Assembly: GCA_038125725.1 (NCBI GenBank)
Contig: JAYPEK010000006.1
Span: 1-64,000, forward strand
Source of the DNA: TMED8 sp038125725
GTDB taxonomy: Bacteria > Pseudomonadota > Alphaproteobacteria > Rhodospirillales > Casp-alpha2
DNA length: 64,000 bases
Reading direction: 5' to 3'
In this document: piece by piece, positions 53,225-61,665 of the stretch
Numbering within the stretch: the first letter of the stretch is position 1
Layout of the letters: each line of letters begins with the position of its first letter
The notes under the pieces: generated by a model
Database searches by the model: none
Told to the model about the DNA's origin: nothing
Seen by the model: the letters and a program-made list of their open reading frames with translations, nothing else
Position numbers and translations under genes: made by a program

Positions 53225-53592
53225 TTTCGTCCTCCCGAGCGGCCGGCCGAGCCTAGCCATAGAAAATTTCAATCAGGCGGTAATATGGCCTGCCTATGGA
53301 CATTGGTTCAAACGATTTATCTATCGTCGTTGATTGAGTTTTTATCAATCAAGGGCAGAGTGTGCCGGATGTCCAGGAAATAGATTGGAAAGTGCTTTTC
53401 CGGGGCCAAAACCCTTTTAAAATCAATGGCATTAAAAAAGTTGGATGCCAATGCTTGTCAATCCGCCGGGCAATGAAGCAACCGTCGCTTTTGAACCGTA
53501 AGAAGGGAAATCGCTCGGACAGGCTTTTCTTACAAATTGTTCCCGCGATTGATATATAGGTTCCAGGATTTTTTCATTTGGTGTGCATATCG
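53225..53592. other. Gap of ~370 bases, AT-rich, with one hairpin
   Basis: This AT-rich stretch separates the acyl-CoA dehydrogenase from the glycosyltransferase. A short open frame (53362-53559) lacks a start site and family match. An 8-bp stem hairpin at 53330-53352 is the only structure seen. Confidence 0.5.
53330..53352. repeat. Hairpin TTGATTGA / TCAATCAA
   Basis: An 8-bp perfect inverted repeat with a 7-base T-rich loop. It is not followed by a T-run, so it is more likely a protein-binding or attenuator site than a terminator; the function is unknown. Confidence 0.4.
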
Positions 53593-54570
53593 ATGTCTCT
53601 TCCAATCGCCACGAAAGCCCTATCGGTCATTGTGCCGTGTTACAATGAAGCTAAGAATATAAGTAGCCTGTGGCGGCGCTTGGCCGAAGTATGTGAAGCG
53701 ACGGTCGGCAATGACTACGAAGTCATTTTCATAAATGACGGCTCGGGCGACGAAACCTGGAAGCGCATCCTCGAACTGGCCGAGAGCCAAGGGCCGGTTA
53801 TTGGTGTCAATCTTTCAAGGAACTACGGTCATCAACTTGCCCTCACTGCGGGTTTGCAGGTGTGCAGCGGCGAGCGCGCGTTTATCATCGATGCCGATCT
53901 CCAAGATCCCCCGGAATTGCTTCCGGAAATGATGGAAAAAATGGATCAAGAGCAGGCGGATGTCGTTTATGGAGAGCGCACGGAACGCGTCGGTGAAAGC
54001 CTATTCAAACGCTTCACGGCGGCGCTGTTTTACCGCATCCTATCGGCCCTCACCGACATTGATATCCCTCTGAATACCGGGGATTTCCGGCTTATTTCTA
54101 GGCGCGTTGTGGACGGGTTCCTCGCCATGCCGGAGGAGCACCGTTTCGTGCGCGGCATGATCGCCTGGCTTGGCTACAAGCAGGTCGCGTTTCCGTATGT
54201 TAGGGATAAGCGTTTCCAGGGCGTAACCGCCTACACGATGCGGAAGATGATCAATTTCGCGCTCGATGGGATCACCGGGTTCAGCGTCCGGCCCTTGCGG
54301 CTGGCGCTTTATTTCGGTACTGGCTTTGTCGCCGTCGCCTTTCTGACCGGCCTCTGGGTGGTTTATCAGTTCTGGGTCAATAATACGGTTCCGGGCTGGA
54401 GCAGCTTGATTGTTGTCGTGCTGATCGTTAGCGCCGCGCAGATGTTGTTCCTCGGACTGATCGGCGAATACCTCGGGCGGATTTTTACCGAAGTGAAGCG
54501 GCGCCCGTTGTTTATCATCCGCGATATCGCTGGTTCCGACCGCGAGTTTCCCGACACGATCCGGCGTTGA
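53593..54570 (+). CDS. Family 2 glycosyltransferase, GtrB/Dpm1-like (polyprenyl-phosphate sugar transferase)
   Basis: This 325-residue protein has an N-terminal GT-A domain (LSVIVPCYNEAKNI, FINDGSGDETW, the DxD-type DADLQDPP, and GDFRLISRRVV) followed by two C-terminal membrane helices (about residues 235-258 and 270-295). This layout is that of GtrB, ArnC and dolichol-phosphate-sugar synthases, which load a sugar onto undecaprenyl phosphate. The start is uncertain: TTG 53578, GTG 53581 and ATG 53593 are in frame and CAGGA lies upstream of the first two. It converges with a methyltransferase gene in a lower-GC island. Confidence 0.88.
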   Translation: MSLPIATKALSVIVPCYNEAKNISSLWRRLAEVCEATVGNDYEVIFINDGSGDETWKRILELAESQGPVIGVNLSRNYGHQLALTAGLQVCSGERAFIIDADLQDPPELLPEMMEKMDQEQADVVYGERTERVGESLFKRFTAALFYRILSALTDIDIPLNTGDFRLISRRVVDGFLAMPEEHRFVRGMIAWLGYKQVAFPYVRDKRFQGVTAYTMRKMINFALDGITGFSVRPLRLALYFGTGFVAVAFLTGLWVVYQFWVNNTVPGWSSLIVVVLIVSAAQMLFLGLIGEYLGRIFTEVKRRPLFIIRDIAGSDREFPDTIRR

Positions 54571-54588
54571 TCCCGAACCGCCGACTCC

Positions 54589-55278
54589 CTAGCCGCCGAG
54601 CTCCTTGTTTCCGCGAACCGCATACTGTGCGCCCAACGGGCACCACCGGAGCCAATCCTCCAAGGGCCGAAGGACACCGAGGGGGCGCGGGAAGAACAGG
54701 GTGAAATCCCGGTGGATTTGCCGCAGGCCGGCCGCGCGCATACTGCGAATGGTGTCGGCGGGCTTGAGGAGTTGCGCATCTCTATCGAAAACGCACTCGC
54801 GTACCGTTTTCCGGGTGAGGGGATTGTATGGATTGTGTTCGAATATCAGCACTGTTCCGCCAGGTTTCAGCCGATCCGTGATCTGGCCCATCACAGCCTG
54901 ACGCTGACCTTCTGGGATGTGATGTAATACGCCGGCAAGCACCACGACATCATAGTCTGAATCCAGTTCTTCGAGGTCGCTTGTGAAGCGGCCACTTTTC
55001 CGAATGTCTTCGGGAATGCATTTGAGAGATTCCATCGAAACATCGAAACCGTGTAACGTCGCGCTGACCAACCGGTCGTGCATCACCATGACAAGGTTAC
55101 CAATGCCGCAACCGTAATCGAGAATTTTCGAATCAGGACCTTTTAGCACCCGCTTTTGCAAATACGCTGTCTTTTGCAGCGCGAAGTAGGCTGGCGCTTC
55201 GCCGAAGGCCGAAACGTTGTCTTTCAGTATCTGGTTGTAGTTTTCGGCATAGGCGTCGAATTCCGCCAATGACATCAT
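54589..55278 (-). CDS. Class I SAM-dependent methyltransferase
   Basis: The 229-residue protein has motif I KILDYGCGIGNL, then the acidic motif GFDVS, motif II VVVLAGVLHHIPEG, and the post-motif LKPGGTVLIFEHNPYNPLTRK. The acceptor is unknown. The C-terminal part (LFFPRPLGVLRPLEDWLRW) may contact a membrane or a partner. The start overlaps the stop of the polytopic membrane gene (ATGA), so the two are translated together; with the nearby glycosyltransferase this suggests modification of a lipid-linked sugar. Confidence 0.87.
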   Translation of the reverse strand: MMSLAEFDAYAENYNQILKDNVSAFGEAPAYFALQKTAYLQKRVLKGPDSKILDYGCGIGNLVMVMHDRLVSATLHGFDVSMESLKCIPEDIRKSGRFTSDLEELDSDYDVVVLAGVLHHIPEGQRQAVMGQITDRLKPGGTVLIFEHNPYNPLTRKTVRECVFDRDAQLLKPADTIRSMRAAGLRQIHRDFTLFFPRPLGVLRPLEDWLRWCPLGAQYAVRGNKELGG

Positions 55279-56537
55279 CCTTTCAAGACTGAGTTGACGC
55301 CGAAGACAGCGAGGCGGTCACCCAGCAACACCGCAAGCACGGCCAGCGGCACCAACTGTCTGCTGAACTCGGATGGGTAATGGACCGTAAAGCCACCGAT
55401 GATCAAGATTAGAACAAACGCCAAGCTTAATGCCACGAGCGCCGACAGATCGTTGCGCAGTGTCCGATTGTCAAATGTGCTTTTGCCGCTGAGGGTCCGG
55501 CTCAAGGCGCCACAGACGAGGCCCGCCACAAACGCCAGGATCAGAACGCTCAACCCATTTGCAATAATGAACTTCGGCCCGACTTCCATGATTCGCTGCA
55601 AGCCGAGCCCGAGCGACACGTAAGCGCCCTTTGAAATCAGCGCTGCTCCGCCCGAGAACAGGATTGCAATGACCGAAACGGCGACCACGCCGGCGGCCGA
55701 TATGGCCACTCCGGCCCGCGTCAATGATAGCTTCATAGCGGTTTGCCAACCTTCGCTTACGCGGGTTTGCTGGGCCGTGTATAGGAAGATCGCCGTCGCA
55801 AACAGAAGCCCCAGGTATTCGAAGGTGAATTGGGCACATACGCCGATAGCGGCAATTTCCCACCATTTCTTCTCTTCTCGCCGGGACAGATAAAGCGTCA
55901 TCAGCAAGACTGCGGCAGTCGCCCCGAAGTCGTAGTGAAACAGCCGCCAACCGAACAGGAAATAGCCCCTCGGCCAGTCGGCGAAGAGTGACATGATGTC
56001 AAAAAATGCCGTCACGATGGTTGGATGCCAGCCCAGGAGAACCCCCATCATCGCACTGAGCAAAATCAATTGAGGCAGTAAGCCGGAGGCGAAAAGCATG
56101 GTGACGATTAATATCGGCGCCATGGCGACCAGACCGAAGATGATCGCCGTCGCCAGGGGGACAAGCGGCCCATTCGCTTGGGCGCTGCGGTCATCGCCGA
56201 GCCAGGGTTCATCCTTGTATTCCGGAGATGTCGTCAGGTTCGTGAAAATGAGATCCCGCAAGCTCTCAAAACCGGACTGAATGGCGCGCCCTAAGAGGGC
56301 GCTCGCGGCGCGGAATTCACCCCGGTAAGTTACCTTGGTGCCGAGATCGGCATTGTGCTGGTAGACGTTGTCAAAGATTCTCGGCTGTTCGAAGTAGGTT
56401 TGGCTGACGTCGCCCTTCATGATTGTGATCGTGGTCGTGTAGGAGGCAAACAGCAGCAATAGAATCGCCAATCGAAGGGCGTTCGAAAAAGATCGAGGCT
56501 CTCTAAAGTCCGAGAACAAGAATCGATGGAATGACAA
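55275..56537 (-). CDS. Polytopic membrane protein of unknown function (GtrC-like position)
   Basis: The 420-residue protein has about nine to ten hydrophobic segments and one large N-terminal loop (about residues 42-125, with TYFEQPRIFDNVYQHN and SPEYKDEPWLGDDRS) that is probably periplasmic. It is not recognisable by motif. The layout of a first helix, a big outside loop and many helices is seen in membrane glycosyltransferases that use polyprenyl-linked sugars, but no DxD/E motif can be assigned with confidence. The start is TTG 56537 with a poor ribosome-binding site. It is coupled to the methyltransferase. Confidence 0.72.
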   Translation of the reverse strand: MSFHRFLFSDFREPRSFSNALRLAILLLLFASYTTTITIMKGDVSQTYFEQPRIFDNVYQHNADLGTKVTYRGEFRAASALLGRAIQSGFESLRDLIFTNLTTSPEYKDEPWLGDDRSAQANGPLVPLATAIIFGLVAMAPILIVTMLFASGLLPQLILLSAMMGVLLGWHPTIVTAFFDIMSLFADWPRGYFLFGWRLFHYDFGATAAVLLMTLYLSRREEKKWWEIAAIGVCAQFTFEYLGLLFATAIFLYTAQQTRVSEGWQTAMKLSLTRAGVAISAAGVVAVSVIAILFSGGAALISKGAYVSLGLGLQRIMEVGPKFIIANGLSVLILAFVAGLVCGALSRTLSGKSTFDNRTLRNDLSALVALSLAFVLILIIGGFTVHYPSEFSRQLVPLAVLAVLLGDRLAVFGVNSVLKG

Positions 56538-56877
56538 AGTGAATGATATTTCCTGTTTGGGATTGCATTGGGCTCAACTGACCCAATGAAACATAGCGTG
56601 GTGTTGATCCTTTTTCTGTCGAAAATCCTAGCCTCAAGAAGCATAGAATCAAACCCACCAATCAGTATGGCAACGGCACGAACGGTGCAATGAGGATTGT
56701 TTTGACGGTGCGTGCCGGTTCACCCGTTTCCGAACCGCTTTTGATAAGCAATTTTCTCACTTATCCTCCAATCTCCATCGCGCCGACGGGCGGAAAACCT
56801 GCGCCCAGGGCACCGGCTCCGTTTGTCAGGAAGGCCGGCCATCGGGCAGAAACGGGCGTGAACCGGAGGGGGGGGGA
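56538..56877. other. Gap of ~340 bases, divergent leader region
   Basis: This separates the membrane-protein gene (minus) from the MFS gene (plus). The left half is AT-rich and the right half returns to high GC. Small open frames here have no start sites. A run of nine G just before the MFS start is part of its ribosome-binding region. Confidence 0.5.
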
Positions 56878-58101
56878 TTGTCGACACTCAAGATCATCAT
56901 CCTCGTCTGTACCGCGCAGACGCTGGGGCAGATCGGCGCTTTTTCGGTGCCGGCGCTGCTGCCGACCTTCATCGACACCTGGAGCCTGACCAAGACCCAG
57001 GGCGGATGGATCACCGGCGTCTTTTACCTGGGCTACGTCTTGAGCGTGCCGATGCTGGTGGCGCTCACAGACCGGGTCGATCCGAAGCGCATCTACATGT
57101 TCGGCGTCACCATGATTACGCTGGCCGGGTTCGGCTATGCCTGGCTCGCCGACGGGTTCTGGTCGGCGCTATTGTTCCGCGCCATCTGGGGCATCGGCTG
57201 GGCCGGCACCTACATGCCGGGCCTGAAAGCCTTGAGCGATTTCGTCGAAGGGCCGGGGCAGTCGCGCGCAGTGGCCGCGCACGCGGCGAGCATCGGCATC
57301 TCCGGCGCGCTTTCTTTCGTTATCGCCGGCACCATCGCCGAATGGTACGGCTGGCGCTGGGGCGTCGCCTTGGGCGGCATGGGCGCGCTGGCGGCGCTGG
57401 TGCTGATGGCGTTGTTCCTGCCCAAGAGCCCGCCGAAGGCGCTCGACGGCGAGGCCCGCGCACTGCTGGATTTCCGCCCGGTGTTCCGCAACCGCTCGGC
57501 CATGGCCTATTCCATCGGCTATTGCGTGCATACCCTGGAGATGAGCGCGCTCCGCAACTGGGTGGTGGCGTTTCTCACCTTCGCCGCCGTCAGAGAAGGC
57601 GCGGCGGGCGCCGGCCACTGGCTGGCGCCGACGGCGGTGGCCAGCGCCATGGGGCTGCTGGGTGTGTGGGCGAGCGTCACCGGCAACGAGTTCTCCATCC
57701 GTTTCGGCCGGCGCCGGCTAATCCTCGTGGTGATGGTCGCGGGTATGGCGGTTGCCGCCGGGCTCGGGTTTTCGGCGGGTGTCGCCTATACGCTGGCGGC
57801 GGCGATGGTGCTGGTCTATGCGGCGCTGATCTGGGCCGATTCGTCGTCCCTGACCGCCGGCGCGGCCGGCAGCGCGCTGCCGGGGCAGCGCGGCGCGACG
57901 CTGGCCGTGCATTCGACGCTGGGCTACGCGGGCGGCTTCTTCGGGCCGCTGACGCTCGGCTTCGTGCTCGATCTCACGGGCGGCGGCGAGACCGCCATGA
58001 GCTGGGGCATCGCCTTCGCCGCCATCGCCGCCATCATGGCCATCGGGCCGTTGGCGATGATCGTGCTCAGGCCGGCGGGCCTAGCCGGCGAGCGGGACTA
58101 G
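56878..58101 (+). CDS. MFS transporter
   Basis: This 407-residue protein has 12 predicted membrane segments and the MFS loop motif variant YVLSVPMLVALTDRVDPKRIYM after helix 2. FGRRRLILVVMVAG is the repeated motif in the second half. Substrate unknown; a small organic anion or a drug is possible. The start is TTG 56878 preceded by GGAGGGGGGGGA. It ends with a 4-base tail overlap (CTAG) with sat. Confidence 0.88.
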   Translation: MSTLKIIILVCTAQTLGQIGAFSVPALLPTFIDTWSLTKTQGGWITGVFYLGYVLSVPMLVALTDRVDPKRIYMFGVTMITLAGFGYAWLADGFWSALLFRAIWGIGWAGTYMPGLKALSDFVEGPGQSRAVAAHAASIGISGALSFVIAGTIAEWYGWRWGVALGGMGALAALVLMALFLPKSPPKALDGEARALLDFRPVFRNRSAMAYSIGYCVHTLEMSALRNWVVAFLTFAAVREGAAGAGHWLAPTAVASAMGLLGVWASVTGNEFSIRFGRRRLILVVMVAGMAVAAGLGFSAGVAYTLAAAMVLVYAALIWADSSSLTAGAAGSALPGQRGATLAVHSTLGYAGGFFGPLTLGFVLDLTGGGETAMSWGIAFAAIAAIMAIGPLAMIVLRPAGLAGERD

Positions 58102-59273
58102 TCCTTCAAGCCGCCGTAGTACTTCTGCAGCACCGCGACTACCTCGGGGCGCGAGAACTCGGCCGGAATGGCTTCGCCCTCGGTCAGCATGCGGCGCTGC
58201 TCGGTGCCGGAAACCTGGATCTGGTCTTCCTTGTCGTGCGGACAGGTTTTGGCGGTGGCCATGCCGTAGCATTTCTTGCAGTAAAACGTGATGTCGATCT
58301 TCAGCGGGCGCGTCTTCAGGCGCTCGGGGCCGACCTCGTCGAAGATGTGGTGCGCATCGAAGGGGCCGTAGTAGTCGCCGACGCCGGCATGGTCGCGCCC
58401 GACGATCAGGTGCGAGCAGCCGTAGTTCTGGCGGATCAGGGCATGGAACAGCGCTTCGCGCGGCCCGGCGTAGCGCATCTCGATCGGGTAGCCGGCCTGG
58501 ATCACGGTGCCCGGGCGGAAGTAGTTGTCGATCATCGCCTGGATCGCCTCGGTACGCACTTCGGCGGGGATATCTCCCGGCTTCAGTTTGCCCAGCACCT
58601 GGTGGATGAAAACGCCGTCGGTCACTTCGGCGGCGATCTTGACCAGGAACTCGTGGCTGCGGTGCATGGGGTTGCGGGTCTGGAAGGCGGCGACCTCGGA
58701 CCAGCCCTTGTCGGCGAACAGCGCGCGCGATTCCGACGGGCGCACGTAGAGATCGCCGAACAGCGACGGGAAGTCGCCCTCGTCCAGCACCGTCACCGGT
58801 CCGGCCAGGTTGACGTCGCCCTGGCCCATGACCTTCTCGACCCCCGGGTGGGCCAACTCGGTGGTGCGGAACACGTGTTCGCACTCCAGCGCCTTATCGG
58901 GGCTGTATTTCTCGGTGACGCGCATGATCGCCATGATCAGGCCGCTTTCGGCGTCGACCAGGGCGACCTCTTCCTCTTCGTGGATGCTGGCGGCCAACTC
59001 CTGGGTGGCGGAAAGCGTCACCGGAATAGGCCAAAAGAGGCCGTTCGCGAGTGTCATGTCGACGCAGGCCCCGCGCCAGTCGGCTTCGTTCATGAAACCG
59101 TCGAGCGGCGTATAGGCGCCTTGCGACAGCATCAGCACGTCGGAGACCTCACGGCTCGACATCGGCACCTGCTTCAGGCCCTCGGCGCGTTTCAGTTCCT
59201 CGGCGCGTTCCGTTTCCGGCGCCAGCAGGGGTTTCAGCGTTCCGCCGCCGTGCGGCTCAACCAGTCTCGACAT
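58098..59273 (-). CDS. sat: Sulfate adenylyltransferase (ATP sulfurylase), Sat type
   Basis: The 391-residue enzyme interconverts ATP + sulfate and APS + PPi. Key motifs are QTRNPMHRSHEFL (HxxH), GRDHAGVGDYYGPFDAHHIFD, and a zinc-type site in FYCKKCYGMATAKTCPHDKED near the C-terminus. It is the homo-oligomeric dissimilatory type, not CysDN, and lacks an APS-kinase tail. With AprBA, 15-20 kb away, it would complete sulfite oxidation to sulfate with ATP formation. ATG 59273 starts the family N-terminus (MSRLVEPHGG). Confidence 0.95.
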   Translation of the reverse strand: MSRLVEPHGGGTLKPLLAPETERAEELKRAEGLKQVPMSSREVSDVLMLSQGAYTPLDGFMNEADWRGACVDMTLANGLFWPIPVTLSATQELAASIHEEEEVALVDAESGLIMAIMRVTEKYSPDKALECEHVFRTTELAHPGVEKVMGQGDVNLAGPVTVLDEGDFPSLFGDLYVRPSESRALFADKGWSEVAAFQTRNPMHRSHEFLVKIAAEVTDGVFIHQVLGKLKPGDIPAEVRTEAIQAMIDNYFRPGTVIQAGYPIEMRYAGPREALFHALIRQNYGCSHLIVGRDHAGVGDYYGPFDAHHIFDEVGPERLKTRPLKIDITFYCKKCYGMATAKTCPHDKEDQIQVSGTEQRRMLTEGEAIPAEFSRPEVVAVLQKYYGGLKD

Positions 59274-59450
59274 GTCCTCGCCCTCATCTACGACTTCGTT
59301 TGTTCAGGTGTTCGCGGTGTACATCACGCGCGCCTATTTAGCAAAGCCGGGACCGGCACCGCCATCATTAATTGCGATTTTACGAATGTGTCATGTTTCA
59401 GCCTCGCTGCATGCTTTGCCGCCGCCCGCCGGCTGTGGGAAACTGTCGGC

Positions 59451-60653
59451 ATGTCATCTGAAATCGATTTACTGATCAAGAACGTCCGCCCCATGAGCGG
59501 GAAGGGGGGCGGGCAGGGCGCCGATATTCGGATCGAGGCCGGTGTCATTGCCGAAATCGGCGCCGGCCTCTCCGCGCCCGAAGGCACGCCGGTGCTCGAC
59601 GGTGAAGGCCGGTTGGCGCTGCCCGGCCTGATCAACGCCCATGCGCATCTGGACAAGACCCGGTGGGGCGAGGCGTGGCTGCCGCATGCCGCCGGTCCCG
59701 ACCGCGATTCCCGCATCCAGGCCGACCGCGACATCCGGCCGGGCCTGATCGCCAGCACGGAAGAACGCGCCCGCGCCTTGGCCGAACACGCCGCGCGTCT
59801 CGGCACCAGCCATATCCGCACCCACGTGGACGTGGAGCCGGAATTCGGCCTCGCCGCCGTGGAGGCGATCCTGGCGCTGCGCGACAAGCTCAGGGGGACG
59901 GTAGTGATCGACCTGGTCGCCTTTCCGCAGTTCGGGCTGATCACAAATCCGGGCACGGCGGAACTGATGGAGGCGGCGGTGCGCGCGGGCGCGGAGAGCG
60001 TCGGCGGCATCGATCCCGCCGGCATCGACGGTGACCGCGACGGACAGTTGGACGCCATCTTTGCCATCGCCGGGCGCACGGGGGCCGGCATCGACATCCA
60101 CCTGCACGAAACCGGCGAGGAGGGGGCGCTCTCGCTGCAAGGCATTTGCGAGCGGACGCGCGCGCTGGGGCTCGGTGGCCGGGTCGCGGTCAGCCATGCC
60201 TTTTGCCTCGGCACCGTCGATGACCATCGCGCCGGGCAGCTGATCGAGGCCATGGCCGAAGCCGGGGTCGCTGTCGTCACCTACGCGCCGGGCAACATGC
60301 CGGTGCCGCCCTTGAAGCAACTGCGCGACGCCGGCGTGACGCTGGCCGTCGGCACCGACGGCGTGCGCGACGTTTGGACCCCCTACGGCAACGGCGACAT
60401 GCTGGAACGCGCCATGATGCTAGCCTACCGGCTCGGCTACCGGGCGGACGCGGATTTGGAATTGGCGCTGGACGCGGTGATCGCGGGCGGCGCCGAATTG
60501 CTGGGTCTGGAGCGTCACGGGCTCGAAGTCGGTTGTCCCGCCGACATGGTGCTGGTCGCGGCCGGCACCGTTGCCGAGGCGGTGGTCGCCAGGCCGGCCG
60601 AGCGCACCGTCCTCAAGCGCGGCGTCAGTGTTTCGGGTGCTTGCGCCCGGTGA
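59451..60653 (+). CDS. Cytosine-deaminase-like amidohydrolase
   Basis: This 400-residue protein has the deaminase metal site HAHLDK, then HIRTHVDVEP, HLHETGEEG, SHAFCLG and the catalytic Asp region GTDGVRDVWTPYGNGDMLERAM, closely following the CodA/N-isopropylammelide hydrolase group. Substrates may be cytosine, creatinine-like or triazine compounds. The frame is open much further upstream (to 57006) but ATG 59451 gives the family N-terminus (MSSEIDLLIKNV). Its 3' end overlaps the convergent DUF4863-like gene by 29 bases. Confidence 0.88.
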   Translation: MSSEIDLLIKNVRPMSGKGGGQGADIRIEAGVIAEIGAGLSAPEGTPVLDGEGRLALPGLINAHAHLDKTRWGEAWLPHAAGPDRDSRIQADRDIRPGLIASTEERARALAEHAARLGTSHIRTHVDVEPEFGLAAVEAILALRDKLRGTVVIDLVAFPQFGLITNPGTAELMEAAVRAGAESVGGIDPAGIDGDRDGQLDAIFAIAGRTGAGIDIHLHETGEEGALSLQGICERTRALGLGGRVAVSHAFCLGTVDDHRAGQLIEAMAEAGVAVVTYAPGNMPVPPLKQLRDAGVTLAVGTDGVRDVWTPYGNGDMLERAMMLAYRLGYRADADLELALDAVIAGGAELLGLERHGLEVGCPADMVLVAAGTVAEAVVARPAERTVLKRGVSVSGACAR

Positions 60654-61107
60654 AGTCGATCTCGCCCCCCGGCAACAGATAGAGCACCAGCGCCTCGCCG
60701 CCGCGCACGGTGGGGAAGTGCCCCGACCCCGGTTCGTTGACGCACCAGCCCGCGCCCATGCCGTCGAATTCGGCACCTTCGGTCTGCGGCATGGTCAGGC
60801 AGATCTCGCCGGTCGGGTGGCGGTGGTGCGGGCCAATGATGTCTTCCAACTGCACCACGTCGACCGACAGGTCATGGGTTTCGGGCGCGGCCTGAATAAC
60901 CCGGCCGAAGCGCCGGCCCTGGGCCCCCTCGGCGCACATCCAACCGGCCTCAATGGCAGCCAGGCAAGCCTGCTCGATTTCCCGGAATTTGTATCCACCG
61001 GCGGGAATGGCGGCGTTCAGGCGCTGGGCCAAAGCGGCGTCGACGGCGCCCTCGGCGACGATGTCGAACACCGGTTGCAGCATCTTTTGCAGGTCAATCG
61101 GTTGCAT
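60625..61107 (-). CDS. 4-hydroxylaminobenzoate lyase-like protein (DUF4863, PnbB-like)
   Basis: This 160-residue cupin-like protein has the block GPHHRHPTGEICLTMPQTEGAEFDGMGAGWCVNEPGSGHFPTV and ends with LYLLPGGEIDFTG. These resemble PnbB, which converts 4-hydroxylaminobenzoate to protocatechuate and ammonia in nitrobenzoate degradation. No nitroreductase gene is nearby, so this may be another lyase of the family. ATG 61107 follows GAAGGGGACAGCC; the ATG five codons upstream is less likely. The stop lies inside the end of the amidohydrolase gene. Confidence 0.7.
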   Translation of the reverse strand: MQPIDLQKMLQPVFDIVAEGAVDAALAQRLNAAIPAGGYKFREIEQACLAAIEAGWMCAEGAQGRRFGRVIQAAPETHDLSVDVVQLEDIIGPHHRHPTGEICLTMPQTEGAEFDGMGAGWCVNEPGSGHFPTVRGGEALVLYLLPGGEIDFTGRKHPKH

Positions 61108-61215
61108 GGCTGTCCCCTTCACAGTTGCGTCATGGCTGCGTCATTTCGCCTGTCGCGCCCACTTTAATGCGCCTATGATACGCCTGCAATTGGCTTGAAT
61201 TGAGAGGCCCCGTCC

Positions 61216-61665
61216 ATGCGCATCCTCATTGCCGCGGCAGTCCTGCTGGGATCGGTTCTGGTGTTCGGACCGGCATCGGCCGAAACCGTGCTCGCCGATC
61301 CGAAACCCGGTTTCGACAATCCGCGCCGCATCATGCTGCAACTGACCAGCGACGATCCCAAGGTGATGAACAACGTTCTCTATAACGCCATCAACCTGCA
61401 GAAGTTCTATGGCATCGACAACGTGCAGATCGCCATCATCGGCTTCGGCGCCGGCATGAAGGCGTTCTACGAGAGAGATTCGCCCGTCGCCGACCGCATC
61501 AAGAGCCAGCTCAAGTACGGAATCGAGTTCGTGGGGTGCGGCAACACCATGACGGCGACGCACCGCGACCCGAGCGAGCTGATCGAGGGGGTCACCCATG
61601 TCACCGCCGGCATCGCCGAAATCGTCGAGCGCAAGCTGTCGGGCTGGATTTACATCAGACCATGA
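61216..61665 (+). CDS. Periplasmic DsrE-family protein
   Basis: The 149-residue protein has a signal peptide (MRILIAAAVLLGSVLVFGPASA) and a DsrE/DsrF-like domain: RIMLQLTSDDPKVMNNVLYNAINLQKFYG, VQIAIIGFGAGMKAF, and GIEFVGCGNTM with a single Cys at the position where sulfur-transferring DsrE proteins carry their active thiol. A role in periplasmic sulfur or persulfide handling is inference from family. It overlaps the following GST gene (ATGA). Confidence 0.85.
   Translation: MRILIAAAVLLGSVLVFGPASAETVLADPKPGFDNPRRIMLQLTSDDPKVMNNVLYNAINLQKFYGIDNVQIAIIGFGAGMKAFYERDSPVADRIKSQLKYGIEFVGCGNTMTATHRDPSELIEGVTHVTAGIAEIVERKLSGWIYIRP

Noticed and set aside
57006..59450. A very long stop-free frame on the plus strand continuing into the amidohydrolase at 59451
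   Set aside because: It overlaps the MFS gene in another frame and runs antisense to sat; its Arg/Gly/His-rich translation is typical of high-GC shadow frames. Only the part from 59451 has family motifs.
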